Shown here: positions 42,489-52,115 of the stretch, piece by piece
Layout: each line of letters begins with the position of its first letter
How positions within the stretch are numbered: position 1 is the first letter of the stretch
DNA from: an uncultured Hyphomonas sp.
Lineage (GTDB): Bacteria > Pseudomonadota > Alphaproteobacteria > Caulobacterales > Hyphomonadaceae
Assembly (NCBI RefSeq): GCF_963677035.1
Contig: NZ_OY781472.1
Location: 1,426,001-1,490,000, forward strand
Reading direction: 5' to 3'
DNA length: 64,000 nt
Program-made: the position numbers and the translations under genes
Notes under the pieces: generated by a model
What the model was told of the DNA's origin: nothing
What the model saw: the letters and a program-made list of their open reading frames with translations, nothing else
Databases searched by the model: none

Positions 42489-43420
42489 GCGGTCTTGTCG
42501 CCGCCGCCATGACGGGCCAGCCAGACGCCGGACAGGATCAGGGCGAAGGCGATCATGGCGTGCCAGGTCTGCGTCTCGCCGAACAGGAAGAAGCCCAGCA
42601 CCGCGGCCATGACCGGGATGGAATAGCCCGTCAGCGACAGGAAGGTGGCTGACGTCCGCGCGATCAGCAGCATGTAAAGCGCCTGCGCAATGGCGGACGG
42701 GACCACGCCGAGACCAACCACACCGGCCCAGTGCGTCCAGTCGGCATGGACCGTGGCCGGGTCCACCATCAGTGCAAACGGCCAGGTCACGACCGCTGCA
42801 ACGGTCACGAAGCCCGTGGCGAAGCTGATCGAAGGCATGGGCGGGGCGCCGCGGGCCAGCAGGCTGGACAAGGCGTAGAACATGGTCGCCCCGATCAGCA
42901 TGAATTGCGCGATCGTGCTGGCCGAGTCGAGGTTGTGCAGGGCGTCCGGCCCGAACAGGACGGCGACGCCCGCAAACCCGGTGATCACGCCGATCGCTGA
43001 GCCGGGGGTCAGCTTCTCATCCCGGAACAGGAAATGGGCGCCGATGGCCACGAACAGGGGCACGGCAGCGGTATAGAGCGCGGCAAGGCTGGAATTGACG
43101 GTCTTCTGGGCGGTGGTGATCAGGAAAAAGGGAAAGGTCGAACTGGTCAGGCCCATCAGGAGGATGATGCGCCAGCGCCTGAGATCCCGCAGGGGCGGCA
43201 GGCGTTTTCCCATGGCCAGCATGATGACCCAGAGCACCGCGGCGCCGATGGTCAGCCGTCCGGCGAGAACCCAGGCGGGCGGCAGGCCGGCCTCAGGGTT
43301 TCCTTTGTCCACGGCGATGCGCGTCAGCTGGTAGGCGCCTGCCCACATCAGGCTGAGCAGGGCAAACAAGGCCCAGTCCGCCGGGGTCCGCCTTCCGCTT
43401 TGAACTGGCTGTTGTGGCAT
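42485..43420 (-). CDS. DMT-superfamily (EamA) transporter
   Basis: A 311-residue inner-membrane protein with about ten hydrophobic segments in two EamA repeats (PADWALFALLSLMWAGAYQ and FMLIGATMFYALSSLLARG). A C-terminal loop reads GGGDKTA. EamA proteins export or import small metabolites; the substrate is unknown. Other ATGs at 43492 and 43516 extend the frame, but the start at 43420 has a GGAGG site 11 bases before it and gives a normal length. Confidence 0.88.
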   Translation of the reverse strand: MPQQPVQSGRRTPADWALFALLSLMWAGAYQLTRIAVDKGNPEAGLPPAWVLAGRLTIGAAVLWVIMLAMGKRLPPLRDLRRWRIILLMGLTSSTFPFFLITTAQKTVNSSLAALYTAAVPLFVAIGAHFLFRDEKLTPGSAIGVITGFAGVAVLFGPDALHNLDSASTIAQFMLIGATMFYALSSLLARGAPPMPSISFATGFVTVAAVVTWPFALMVDPATVHADWTHWAGVVGLGVVPSAIAQALYMLLIARTSATFLSLTGYSIPVMAAVLGFFLFGETQTWHAMIAFALILSGVWLARHGGGDKTA

Positions 43421-43670
43421 CTCCGGCCTGTCCTCCAACCGGAGACCGTGCTCCGGCTTGCCCGGATAGGCGGGCAGGGGAGGGAAGTCCATGTCAAAGT
43501 TGCACGATACTTGCACACAGACAGGGCAATTGCTCTCGATTGCCGTGAGCCCCGATCACAGAAGCGTTGGCGGCGCCCTGCCGCATGGTCTTCGGGTGGA
43601 CGACAGGCCCGCGGCGTCGTAAAGGGCGCCCAAAGTTTTCCGGTTTTCATCCCCCAAGAGGAGAATCTCC

Positions 43671-44678
43671 ATGACCGTTCGCGTCGCAATCAATGGTTTT
43701 GGCCGCATCGGCCGCCTGGTCCTGCGCTCCATCATCGAAAACGACCGCAAGGACATCGAAGTTGCCGCGATCAACGACCTTGGCCCGGTCGCGACCAATG
43801 CGCACCTTCTGCGCTTCGATTCCGTCCATGGCCGTTTCCCGGCTGACGTGCAGGTCGATGGCGACAAGATTGTCATCAATGGCAAGCCGATCCTGTGCAC
43901 CGCCATCCGCGATCCGAAAGACCTGCCGCACCGCGAGCTGGACATCGATATCGCGATGGAATGTACCGGCATCTTCGCCGACAAGGAAAAGGCCTCGGCC
44001 CACCTCGAAGCCGGCGCCAAGCGCGTGCTGGTCTCTGCCCCGGCCACCAATGCCGACAAGACCATCGTGTTCGGCGTGAACCACGACCTGCTGACCAAGG
44101 ATGACCTTGTCGTCTCCAACGCATCGTGCACCACGAACTGCCTCTCGCCGGTCGCCAAGGTTCTGAATGACCTGATCGGCATTGAGAAGGGCATGATGAC
44201 GACGATCCACTCCTACACGAACGACCAGCCGTCGCTCGACCAGATGCACAAGGACCTCTATCGCGGCCGCGCAGCAGCCGTGTCGATGATCCCGACCTCC
44301 ACCGGCGCCGCCAAGGCTGTCGGCCTGGTTCTGCCGGAACTGAACGGCAAGCTGGACGGTATCTCGGTCCGCGTGCCGACGCCGAACGTTTCGGTTGTCG
44401 ACCTGAAATTCGTCTCCAGGAAGAAGACGACCCCGGAAGAGATCAACGCGGCGATCAAGGCAGCTGCCGATGGTCCGATGAAAGGCGTCCTCGGCTACAC
44501 CGACCAGCCGAACGTCTCGATCGACTTCGTGCACGATCCGCACTCCTCGATCTTCCACCTCGACCAGACCAAAGTCATGGACGGCAATTTCTGCTCGATC
44601 CTGACCTGGTATGACAATGAGTGGGGCTTCTCGACCCGTATGGCGGACACCGCGCTCGCCATCGCGAAGCTGATCTGA
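43671..44678 (+). CDS. gap: Glyceraldehyde-3-phosphate dehydrogenase (type I, phosphorylating)
   Basis: A 335-residue glycolytic enzyme. The NAD site is INGFGRIGRLVLR, with Asp in AINDLG indicating NAD preference. The catalytic Cys is in SNASCTTNC, the base His in TTIHSYTNDQ, and the family end WYDNEWGFSTRM is present. An AGAGGAG site precedes the ATG. It is the first gene of a glycolytic cluster with pgk and class I aldolase downstream. The 250 bases before it hold no gene, only a small inverted repeat (GGCAAT/ATTGCC, 43525-43544) that might be a regulator site. Confidence 0.97.
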   Translation: MTVRVAINGFGRIGRLVLRSIIENDRKDIEVAAINDLGPVATNAHLLRFDSVHGRFPADVQVDGDKIVINGKPILCTAIRDPKDLPHRELDIDIAMECTGIFADKEKASAHLEAGAKRVLVSAPATNADKTIVFGVNHDLLTKDDLVVSNASCTTNCLSPVAKVLNDLIGIEKGMMTTIHSYTNDQPSLDQMHKDLYRGRAAAVSMIPTSTGAAKAVGLVLPELNGKLDGISVRVPTPNVSVVDLKFVSRKKTTPEEINAAIKAAADGPMKGVLGYTDQPNVSIDFVHDPHSSIFHLDQTKVMDGNFCSILTWYDNEWGFSTRMADTALAIAKLI

Positions 44679-44700
44679 AGACGCTGAACCGACCGATATA

Positions 44701-44731
44701 ACCGGATTGCAGCCCGAGGCTGCGATCCGGT
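44701..44731 (+). terminator. Hairpin after gap
   Basis: A 14-pair stem (ACCGGATTGCAGCC with its near-complement, one T-G pair) closes a CGA loop. There is no T run, so it may stabilise the gap mRNA or act as a partial terminator before the methyltransferase gene. Confidence 0.55.
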
Positions 44732-44805
44732 GATCGGGGCCTATATAAGGCATATGATCTGTTCGCCCGGTCGAGCCAAAAGGACCGGGTCAAGGAGTTT
44801 GCCAT

Positions 44806-45438
44806 ATGAGTGATCCCGGTTCGCCAAAAGATTTCTGGAATGCCCGCTATAGCGAAGATGGCTTTGCCTATGGCGAGCGGGCCAGCCGCCTGCTGCTGGG
44901 CTTCCGTGACCTGCTGCAGCCCGGCCAGCGTGCGCTGGTGCCGGCCAGTGGAGAGGGGCGCGATGCCGTGTTCCTGGCCGAGTGCGGACTGGATGTGACG
45001 GCGGTCGATATGTCGGCTGCTGGGCTTGCCCGCACGGCTGAGCTCGCTGCGAAGCGCGGCGTTTCCGTCACCTGTATCGAGGCCGATCTCAGCAAGTGGG
45101 ACTGGCCTGAAGCGGAATTCGACTGCGTGGCCGCCATGTTTGCGCATGTGCCGGCGCCATTCCGCCCTGTGCTGCATGGCAAATTCCTCACCACGCTGAA
45201 GCCCGGCGGCCATGTCTTCCTGGAAGGTTTTCTGCCGGAGCAGTCAGACTATCAGAAGTCGCACAATTCCGGCGGCCCGCGCGAGCCGTCGATGCTGTTC
45301 GATCCGGCGGCCATCCGCGCCGACTTTGCCGAAGCCAAGGCCGTGTCTTTTCTGACCGGCATCGAAACCCTTTCTGAAGGCCTTTACCATTCCGGGCCGG
45401 CTGCGCTGATGCGCGCCGTGTTCCGCAAACCGGAGTAA
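44806..45438 (+). CDS. Class I SAM-dependent methyltransferase (TehB/thiopurine type)
   Basis: A 210-residue methyltransferase. It begins PKDFWNARYSEDGFAYG and has the SAM-binding ALVPASGEGRDAVFLAECGLDVTAVDMS, then FDCVAAMFAHVP and LKPGGHVFLEGF. This arrangement resembles TehB-like and thiopurine methyltransferase-like proteins, which methylate tellurite, thiols or small molecules. It sits between gap and pgk, 6 bases before pgk. A link to glycolysis is not known. Confidence 0.88.
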   Translation: MSDPGSPKDFWNARYSEDGFAYGERASRLLLGFRDLLQPGQRALVPASGEGRDAVFLAECGLDVTAVDMSAAGLARTAELAAKRGVSVTCIEADLSKWDWPEAEFDCVAAMFAHVPAPFRPVLHGKFLTTLKPGGHVFLEGFLPEQSDYQKSHNSGGPREPSMLFDPAAIRADFAEAKAVSFLTGIETLSEGLYHSGPAALMRAVFRKPE

Positions 45439-45444
45439 TACACC

Positions 45445-46647
45445 ATGTCCGACTTCCGCCGTATCGATGATGCCGGAGACCTGACCGGCAAGACCGCCCT
45501 TGTCCGTGTCGATTTCAATGTTCCGATGGCAGACGGCAAAGTCACCGACGACACGCGCCTGCGCTCCGCGCTGCCAACCGTTGAGGCCCTGCGGGAGAAG
45601 GGGGCCAAGGTCGTCCTGCTCGCACATTTCGGCCGTCCGAAAGGCCAGATCGTGCCGGAGTTGAGCCTGAAGCCAATCGCCACCGCCTTCGCCGACGTGC
45701 TGGGCGCGCCGGTACACTTCGCCGAGAATTGTGGCTTCGGCCCCAAAGCCAAAGCGTTCGTGACCAGCCGCGCACCGCGGGATGTTATCCTGATGGAGAA
45801 TACGCGCTTTGAGCCGGGTGAGGAGAAGAACGATCCGGCGCTGGCCAAATCGATTGCCGCGCTTGGCGACCTCTTCGTGAACGATGCTTTCTCCGCGACG
45901 CACCGTGCCCATGCGTCCACGGAAGGTGTGACACACGACATTCCGGCCTATGCCGGCAAGGCGATGGAAACAGAGCTTGATGCGCTGGAGAAAGCCCTCG
46001 GCTCGCCAGAGCGCCCGGTCATGGCGGTTGTCGGCGGGGCCAAGGTCTCGACCAAGATCGACCTGCTGAAGAATCTGGTCTCCAAGGTGGACATGCTGGC
46101 CATTGGCGGCGGCATGGCGAACACGTTCCTGGCGGCCAAAGGTGTGGATGTCGGCAAGTCGCTGTGTGAGCACGACCTGGCGGACACGGCGCTGACGATC
46201 CTGAAGAATGCCGAAGCCTCCGGCTGCGAGATTCTACTGCCGACAGACGTTGCTGTGGCCACCGAATTCAAGGCCCACGCGCCGGATCATCGTGTCTGTT
46301 CTGTCAACGAGGTGAGTGCGGACGAGATGATCCTCGACGCCGGGCCGCAGACGGTCACGGTGCTGACCGAAGCGATGGACAAGGCGAAGACGCTGGTCTG
46401 GAACGGTCCGCTCGGCGCGTTTGAGCTTGAACCTTTCGACACCGCGACGGTTGCCGCAGCGCGGGCCGCAGCGGAGCGGACGAAAGCCGGCAAGCTGATC
46501 GCCGTGGCCGGGGGCGGGGACACCGTCGCTGCGCTGAACCATGCCGGTGTCGCAGAGGACTTCACCTTCGTCTCGACCGCCGGCGGCGCTTTCCTGGAAT
46601 GGATGGAAGGCAAGCCGCTGCCGGGCGTGGAAGCCCTGCAGGCTTAA
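45445..46647 (+). CDS. pgk: Phosphoglycerate kinase
   Basis: A 400-residue kinase that makes ATP from 1,3-bisphosphoglycerate. The signature [22 protein letters not shown], the [11 protein letters not shown] segment, the [17 protein letters not shown] hinge and the nucleotide-binding [11 protein letters not shown] are present. The length is normal. It follows the methyltransferase gene and precedes a lipoprotein and the aldolase. Confidence 0.97.
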   Translation: MSDFRRIDDAGDLTGKTALVRVDFNVPMADGKVTDDTRLRSALPTVEALREKGAKVVLLAHFGRPKGQIVPELSLKPIATAFADVLGAPVHFAENCGFGPKAKAFVTSRAPRDVILMENTRFEPGEEKNDPALAKSIAALGDLFVNDAFSATHRAHASTEGVTHDIPAYAGKAMETELDALEKALGSPERPVMAVVGGAKVSTKIDLLKNLVSKVDMLAIGGGMANTFLAAKGVDVGKSLCEHDLADTALTILKNAEASGCEILLPTDVAVATEFKAHAPDHRVCSVNEVSADEMILDAGPQTVTVLTEAMDKAKTLVWNGPLGAFELEPFDTATVAAARAAAERTKAGKLIAVAGGGDTVAALNHAGVAEDFTFVSTAGGAFLEWMEGKPLPGVEALQA

Positions 46648-46714
46648 ATTTCCGCAAGCGTGCATCCAAACGCACGGCTGGACGCATCTCCTCCCTGAGA
46701 GGAGACTTTGCGCC

Positions 46715-47539
46715 ATGAAACCTGTTTTTGCGATCGCCGTCTCGGTGCTGGCCGTGACGGCCTGTGCCACGGCGCCAGAGAGATTGCCCGAGACGTCACC
46801 CGGCCGCCCGGCAGGGGACATCCTGCACTATGTCCGCTCCAACATGGACGGCACGATGACGGAAAGTATCTCGGTCTATCAGGCGTCACCGACAGAGGTG
46901 GAAGTGTTCAAGCGTGTGCGGCCCTGTACGCCCGCTGCGTTGGTGACGGGCCGGTTCGATCCTGAAACCGATAGTGCAAGCATGCTCGTCGGTGGACGGC
47001 TCGCCGAAGACGCAACGCAGGCGCCTTTTCTCTGGCTCACACATGACCCCGTGACGCACACGCTCGCGACCTCGAAGGAGGGGCCGGGCGGAACGCCGCT
47101 GGAAACCGTTCGATTGCCGGGCAATGCGCCCTGGAGGCTGTTCGATTTCGACTTCGCCGATTTCAATGCCCGCGCGCATCCGCCGATTGCCGGGGAAACA
47201 CGCGAATATGACCTTGCGCTGTTCTGGACCGCTGTAGAGCCGGGCAAGCAGCAGATCCGATCCCTGGGGACGATGTCTGCGACCTGGCAGGGACTCGTCG
47301 CCGGGACAGATGGGGAGCGCGTTGCGCGGTACGCCCTGACGGGCGCTGGTATGGATGGCGGCGTCATGGATCTGGACGCCAGTGACGGCACCCTTGTCGA
47401 GGTGCAGGCGCCGGTCCCGAACCACAGAGGCTACACGGATTATCTCCTGCGCCGGACGGGCCGGGACCAGGGCGCGGAGGCGTGGGCGAAGCTCCTCGCG
47501 TCGCACTGGTCGGACTGTGCCGATTTGCCTTCAGACTGA
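46715..47539 (+). CDS. Predicted lipoprotein of unknown function
   Basis: A 274-residue protein with a lipoprotein signal peptide (AVSVLAVTACATA, lipid Cys near residue 16). The rest looks like a single beta-rich periplasmic domain with segments such as LHYVRSNMDGTMTESISVYQ and WRLFDFDFADFNARAHPP. I recognise no family. The start is decided by GAGAGGAG 8 bases upstream; the in-frame extension to 46541 runs through pgk. It lies between pgk and the aldolase gene, which does not itself imply a role in glycolysis. Confidence 0.72.
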   Translation: MKPVFAIAVSVLAVTACATAPERLPETSPGRPAGDILHYVRSNMDGTMTESISVYQASPTEVEVFKRVRPCTPAALVTGRFDPETDSASMLVGGRLAEDATQAPFLWLTHDPVTHTLATSKEGPGGTPLETVRLPGNAPWRLFDFDFADFNARAHPPIAGETREYDLALFWTAVEPGKQQIRSLGTMSATWQGLVAGTDGERVARYALTGAGMDGGVMDLDASDGTLVEVQAPVPNHRGYTDYLLRRTGRDQGAEAWAKLLASHWSDCADLPSD

Positions 47540-47855
47540 TTGTTCCGCGCCTGTCGGTAGCGGCCTGATTTGGCACAACCTGCGGCAAATCGCGCGAAGG
47601 CCAGGAATGATAGCGCTCACAATTCGCTGGCCGGGCTGGTCTCGAAATGCCTGAGCGGCCCCCTGAATCCAATTTCGGGTCAGCCCTATCACCAGCGCGG
47701 GGCTTATTTTCTGGCGGAAACCTGCAACATGCCCGGAATCAAAGGGGTTCAGCGCCGGCCCGGCGCAGGCCTCGCCAACGGTTGACGCACGCAACCGGCA
47801 CGGTACTTGAACGCAAACTTTGCAAAACAAGCATTGTTCACAGGATCCATTCAGA
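47540..47855. other. Intergenic region before the aldolase gene
   Basis: A 316-base gap with no supported gene. A TTGACG at 47783 resembles a -35 element, but no good -10 follows. No terminator hairpin, tRNA or repeat was recognised. It presumably carries the aldolase promoter. Confidence 0.4.
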
Positions 47856-48764
47856 ATGACGGTAGTTGAAATGGCAAACGAGACCATGGCGAAGCAGGCA
47901 GCAGAGAAGGCGGGCTTTATCGCCGCGCTCGATCAGTCTGGCGGTTCCACCCCGAAGGCCCTGCGCCTCTACGGCGTTGAGGAAAGCGCCTACGCCAATG
48001 ACGAGGAAATGTTCGGCAAGATCCATGAGATGCGGGCCCGTATCATCAAGTCGCCGGCCTTCAATGGCGACAAGGTGATGGGTGCCATCCTGTTCGAGCG
48101 CACCATGGACGGCGAAATCGATGGCGTGCCGACCGCTGAATATCTCTGGAAAGAACGCAGCGTCGTTCCGTTCCTGAAGGTCGACAAGGGGCTCGCCGAC
48201 GAAGAGAACGGCGTTCAGGTGATGAAACCGATGCCTGATCTCGACGCCCTGCTTGAGCGCGCCGTCGCCAAGGGCATCTTCGGCACCAAGATGCGTTCGG
48301 TCATCAATGCGGCCAACCCGGAAGGCATCGCCGCCGTCGTTGCCCAGCAATTCGACGTCGGCCGCCAGATCCTCGGCCATGGCCTGATGCCGATCATCGA
48401 GCCGGAAGTCACGATTTCCATCTCCGACAAGGCCGAAGCGGAAGACATCCTGCTCGCCGAAATCCTGAAGCAGCTGGACGCCCTTGGCCATGACAAGCAG
48501 GTGATGCTGAAGCTGACGCTGCCGGAGAAGGCAAACCTCTACAAGCTGCTGGTTGACCATCCGCGCGTGATGCGTGTCGTGGCCCTGTCGGGCGGCTATT
48601 CGCGCAATGATGCGAATGCAAAGCTCGCATCGAACACCGGCATGATTGCCTCTTTCTCGCGCGCCCTGACCGAAGGCCTCTCGGCCCAGCAGAGCGATGC
48701 AGAGTTCGATGCCGCGCTCGCCGAGTCCGTCGACAGCATTTATCAGGCGTCCAAAGCCGGCTGA
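47856..48764 (+). CDS. Class I fructose-bisphosphate aldolase
   Basis: A 302-residue aldolase of the bacterial class I type. [21 protein letters not shown] near the N-terminus is diagnostic, [18 protein letters not shown] is conserved, and VMLKLTLPE carries the Schiff-base lysine. It splits fructose-1,6-bisphosphate. Candidate starts are ATG 47820, 47856, 47871 and 47886; none has a strong ribosome site, and 47856 is a compromise. It completes the gap-pgk-aldolase set. A strong terminator follows. Confidence 0.93.
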   Translation: MTVVEMANETMAKQAAEKAGFIAALDQSGGSTPKALRLYGVEESAYANDEEMFGKIHEMRARIIKSPAFNGDKVMGAILFERTMDGEIDGVPTAEYLWKERSVVPFLKVDKGLADEENGVQVMKPMPDLDALLERAVAKGIFGTKMRSVINAANPEGIAAVVAQQFDVGRQILGHGLMPIIEPEVTISISDKAEAEDILLAEILKQLDALGHDKQVMLKLTLPEKANLYKLLVDHPRVMRVVALSGGYSRNDANAKLASNTGMIASFSRALTEGLSAQQSDAEFDAALAESVDSIYQASKAG

Positions 48765-48830
48765 TCTGAGATCGGGTGCACAGAGGGCGCAAGCTGCCTC
48801 TGGACTTACCGGTCAACGCAACGTCATATT

Positions 48831-48858
48831 GCCCGCCATTCCGATGGCGGGCATTTTT
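48831..48858 (+). terminator. Intrinsic terminator after the aldolase gene
   Basis: A perfect 9-bp stem GCCCGCCAT/ATGGCGGGC with a TCCG tetraloop, followed by A and five T residues. It lies 66 bases after the stop. Confidence 0.92.
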
Positions 48859-48889
48859 GTTCGCGTATCACCTGACATAAAGGGAAATC

Positions 48890-50965
48890 ATGCTGCTCAA
48901 GCCAAACCTGCTCGCCGCCGCGTCCGTTGCCGCATTGTCTCTTCTCCAGGCGTGCAGTGTCCCTGATGCTCCGGCCCGTTCTGACCGTAGCAAACTTTCA
49001 GATGAAGGCATGGCGATGCTGAAAACGCTGGAGCTGGCCCCGGCGTCTGCCGACGACTTTACGAAGCGATGCGACAGCGCCCTGACGCAGGTCGAGAAAA
49101 TGCTGACCGATCTGGAAACCCGGAGCGGTCCGGCCGGGGTAGGGGACCTCAAGGACTATGACTCCCTGCTGAACCTTGCTGTGAGCGTGGGGTATGGTGA
49201 GGCGGCGATCATTGCGGAAGCCAATCCGGATGCTGCCATCCGCGCGACCGGCGACACCTGCCAGCAGAAGACGTCGGACATGACAACGCGTATCTCACTG
49301 TCGCGTCCGCTCTATGACCGCCTCTCCTCGATCGATTCGACGAAGCTGGACGCGCGGTCAGCCTATTTCCTGAAAAGGACGCTTGGGGAGTACCGCCACG
49401 CCGGCATCGACAAGGATGAGCCGACCCGGGAAAAAATACGTGGTCTGAACAAGGATCTGGCTGAACTGTCGACGGAGTTCAACAAGAACCTTCGCGAGAT
49501 CCAGGGCAGTGTGAAAGTCCCGCCGGAAGATCTGCTGGGCCTGCCTGAAGATTACATCACCAACCACCCGCCGGGCGAAGATGGCTTTGTGACCATCTCC
49601 ACCGATTATCCGGACGTGTTCCCCATCTACACCTATTCCCCCGATGAGGCGCTGCGCAAGAAGCTCGCGACGGAGTTCCTGAACCGGGCCTATCCGGAGA
49701 ATGTGGCATCGCTGCGCGGCTTGCTGGAAAAGCGTTATGAACTGGCGACGACGCTGGGCTATGACAATTGGGCGGCCTACATTACCGAAGACAAGATGAC
49801 AGGCTCGCCGGGCGTGGTGAGTGACTTCCTGGAATCTGTTGAGGGCGCCGCGCGCAATGCGGCCGAGCTGGAATATAACCAGCTCCTGGAAAAGCAGCAG
49901 GAACTGATGCCGGGCGCGACAACCGTCAACGACTGGAGCCGGACGTATCTTTCGGAACTTGTCCGCAAGTCCGATTACCAGCTCGACTCCCAGGAAGTGC
50001 GCAAATATTTCGCCTATAATGATGTCCGCGATGGCATCTTCTCCCTCGTGCAGGATCTGTTCGATGTCGAGATCAAGCCATGGGACGGGGCGCCGGTCTG
50101 GCAGGAAAGCGTCAGCGGGTATGAGATGTACCAGAACGGGGAGCTGGTCGGCCGGTTCTTCCTCGATATGCATCCCCGTGACGGCAAGTTTAAACATGCC
50201 GCGGCGTTTCCGATCCGGTCCGGTCCGACAACGGATGAAGTGCCTGTCGGTGCCTTGATTTGCAACTTCCCCTCCGGGGATCACACGACGGGCCTGATGG
50301 AGCACAGTCAGGTGGAGACCTTCCTGCACGAGTTTGGCCACCTGATCCACGACATGTTCTCCGGCCAGCCAGATTATGCGAACCTCTCCATGGGCAATCT
50401 TGAGTGGGACTTTATCGAAGCTCCGTCGCAGATGCTGGAGAACTGGGTCTGGGACTACGAGACGCTTGCCACCTTCGCGAAGGATGCAGACGGCAATACC
50501 ATCCCGCCGGAACTTGTGGAGAAGATGGTGGCCGCACGTGACTTCGGCGTGGGTGTCGGCACGTTGCGTCAGCTGCTCTATGCCAATGTCTCGCTCGACT
50601 ATTACAACCGTCCGCCTTCGGAGGTCGATTTCGATGAGATCTGGGACGAGAACCAGTCGAAACTGAGCCCTTTCGAAACGCTGCCGGACGCCCACCAATA
50701 TGCCAGCTTCGGCCATCTGGATGGCTATTCGGCGATCTACTACACCTATCAGTGGTCGCTGGCGATTGCGACGGACCTGTTCTCGGAATTCGAGGCCAAT
50801 GGCCTGCGCAACGGGGAGACAGCCAAGCGGTATCGCAATCTTGTCCTGGCCCCGGGGTCATCCAAGCCGGCGGCAGAGCTGGTGCATGACTTCCTTGGCC
50901 GTGACTGGTCGCCGGACGCCTATGAGGCTTATTTGCTGAATGCGGCGGAAGCCGAGACGGAGTAG
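48890..50965 (+). CDS. M3-family oligopeptidase lipoprotein (thimet oligopeptidase-like)
   Basis: A 691-residue zinc metallopeptidase with a lipoprotein signal (ALSLLQACSVP, lipid Cys near residue 22). The zinc motif is FLHEFGHLIHDMFSG (HExxH), with the third ligand in the following WDFIEAPSQMLENW helix. HQYASFGHLDGYSAIYYTYQW is the conserved substrate-binding region. M3 enzymes trim short peptides. Most relatives are cytosolic; a lipidated, exported form suggests peptide breakdown in the periplasm. A long hairpin follows the stop. Confidence 0.94.
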   Translation: MLLKPNLLAAASVAALSLLQACSVPDAPARSDRSKLSDEGMAMLKTLELAPASADDFTKRCDSALTQVEKMLTDLETRSGPAGVGDLKDYDSLLNLAVSVGYGEAAIIAEANPDAAIRATGDTCQQKTSDMTTRISLSRPLYDRLSSIDSTKLDARSAYFLKRTLGEYRHAGIDKDEPTREKIRGLNKDLAELSTEFNKNLREIQGSVKVPPEDLLGLPEDYITNHPPGEDGFVTISTDYPDVFPIYTYSPDEALRKKLATEFLNRAYPENVASLRGLLEKRYELATTLGYDNWAAYITEDKMTGSPGVVSDFLESVEGAARNAAELEYNQLLEKQQELMPGATTVNDWSRTYLSELVRKSDYQLDSQEVRKYFAYNDVRDGIFSLVQDLFDVEIKPWDGAPVWQESVSGYEMYQNGELVGRFFLDMHPRDGKFKHAAAFPIRSGPTTDEVPVGALICNFPSGDHTTGLMEHSQVETFLHEFGHLIHDMFSGQPDYANLSMGNLEWDFIEAPSQMLENWVWDYETLATFAKDADGNTIPPELVEKMVAARDFGVGVGTLRQLLYANVSLDYYNRPPSEVDFDEIWDENQSKLSPFETLPDAHQYASFGHLDGYSAIYYTYQWSLAIATDLFSEFEANGLRNGETAKRYRNLVLAPGSSKPAAELVHDFLGRDWSPDAYEAYLLNAAEAETE

Positions 50966-50998
50966 GACTGCGCGAACGGTTGATCTGGTCGTGTCGAT

Positions 50999-51030
50999 GC
51001 GCGCCTCCGGGGATGTTCCCGGAGACGCGC
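50999..51030. terminator. Hairpin between convergent peptidase and aldo-keto reductase genes
   Basis: A 12-pair stem with one mismatch (core CTCCGGG/CCCGGAG) and a 6-base loop. There is no T run on either side, but its position between two convergent stops suggests a two-way termination role. Confidence 0.55.
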
Positions 51031-51046
51031 AGGGGCGGGGCAGCTG

Positions 51047-52051
51047 TCAGGTGTTTACCGTTCTCAAACCCGCTTCGGGATAGCGTGCGCCGGTGACTGC
51101 TCCGGGCGGGAAGGCGGCTTCAAGTTTTTCCATGTCATTGGTATCGAGAATAATTGCATCAGCGGCGCAATTGATCTCCAGGTACTTTATTCGTTTCGTG
51201 CCGGGGATGACGAAGATATTTTCTTGCTGTTGTAACACCCATGCGAGCGCGATCTGGGCAGGGCTTGCTTCGTGCTTTGCGCCGATATCATCGAAGACTT
51301 TCATCCGGACAAGGTTCTCCTTCAGGGCTTCATCCGTGAAGCGTTCGAATATGGTCCGTCTGGCGTCATCCTGAGCAAGCGCGTCGCGCGATGTGATTGC
51401 TCCCGACAACATGCCCCTGCCCAGAGGGCTGTATGCGACAAAGGCGATGCCCAGCTCTTTGCAGGCTGGCAGAATATCCGATTCGACGTGGCGCGTTTGC
51501 AGCGAATACTCTGTTTGCAGGGCAGAGACCGGGTGAACGGCATGCGCCCGGCGCAATGTTTCTGCAGACACTTCGGACAGGCCTATGGCCTTGACCTTTC
51601 CTTCTTCGACAAGGCGCGACAGTGTGCCGATCGCATCTTCCAGCGGATAGTCCGGGGCGTAGCGGTGCATGTAATACAGATCGATTGTTTCAACGCCCAG
51701 CCGTTGTAGCGAGCTTTCGCAGGCGCTGCGTATATAGTCCGGAGAATTGTCGACGACCCGCTGATAGGCGCTGGAACCATCTTCCTTGTCGCGTCTGATA
51801 CCGAACTTCGTCGCGATAAACGGCGTCGTGGCCGTCTCCTTCAGGAATTTCCCCAGGAGACGCTCATTGTGGCCATTGCCGTACATGTCTGCCGTGTCCA
51901 GCATCTTCACGCCGAGGTCCATGGCGCGGTGAAGGACGCGCAGAGACTCAGCGTCGTCCGTCTCGCCGTAAAACTCCGACATGCCCATACAGCCGAGTCC
52001 GATAGCGGGCAGAGATACGCCTGTTTTTCCCAGTTCGCGTTGGCGTTTCAT
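51047..52051 (-). CDS. Aldo-keto reductase
   Basis: A 334-residue NADPH-dependent oxidoreductase. It begins MKRQRELGKTGVSLPAIGLGCMGMSEFYG. The catalytic tetrad is visible: Asp and Tyr in DTADMYGNGHNE, Lys in FIATKFG, and His in YYMHR. Substrates are likely carbonyl compounds; the exact one is unknown. A sequence matching the operator of the neighbouring MarR regulator lies directly before the ATG and overlaps its AGGAGG ribosome site, so MarR probably represses it. Confidence 0.94.
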   Translation of the reverse strand: MKRQRELGKTGVSLPAIGLGCMGMSEFYGETDDAESLRVLHRAMDLGVKMLDTADMYGNGHNERLLGKFLKETATTPFIATKFGIRRDKEDGSSAYQRVVDNSPDYIRSACESSLQRLGVETIDLYYMHRYAPDYPLEDAIGTLSRLVEEGKVKAIGLSEVSAETLRRAHAVHPVSALQTEYSLQTRHVESDILPACKELGIAFVAYSPLGRGMLSGAITSRDALAQDDARRTIFERFTDEALKENLVRMKVFDDIGAKHEASPAQIALAWVLQQQENIFVIPGTKRIKYLEINCAADAIILDTNDMEKLEAAFPPGAVTGARYPEAGLRTVNT

Positions 52052-52068
52052 TTGATTAGCCTCCTAAC
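52052..52068 (-). promoter_or_regulatory. Candidate MarR operator overlapping the reductase ribosome site
   Basis: Read on the minus strand: GTTAG-GAG-GCTAATCAA directly before the ATG. It contains the inverted repeat TTAG-N4-CTAA and the AGGAGG ribosome site. It matches 14 of 17 positions with the site upstream of the marR gene. Confidence 0.7.
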
Positions 52069-52115
52069 TTTATGGTTGAGTGTTATGCTGGCACTGCCTG
52101 TGCAGCATTGGATCA

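Noticed and set aside
47540..47855. Possible small RNA or promoter pair in the gap before the aldolase
   Set aside because: The TTGACG at 47783 lacks a good -10 partner and no terminator ends a short transcript, so it could not be supported.
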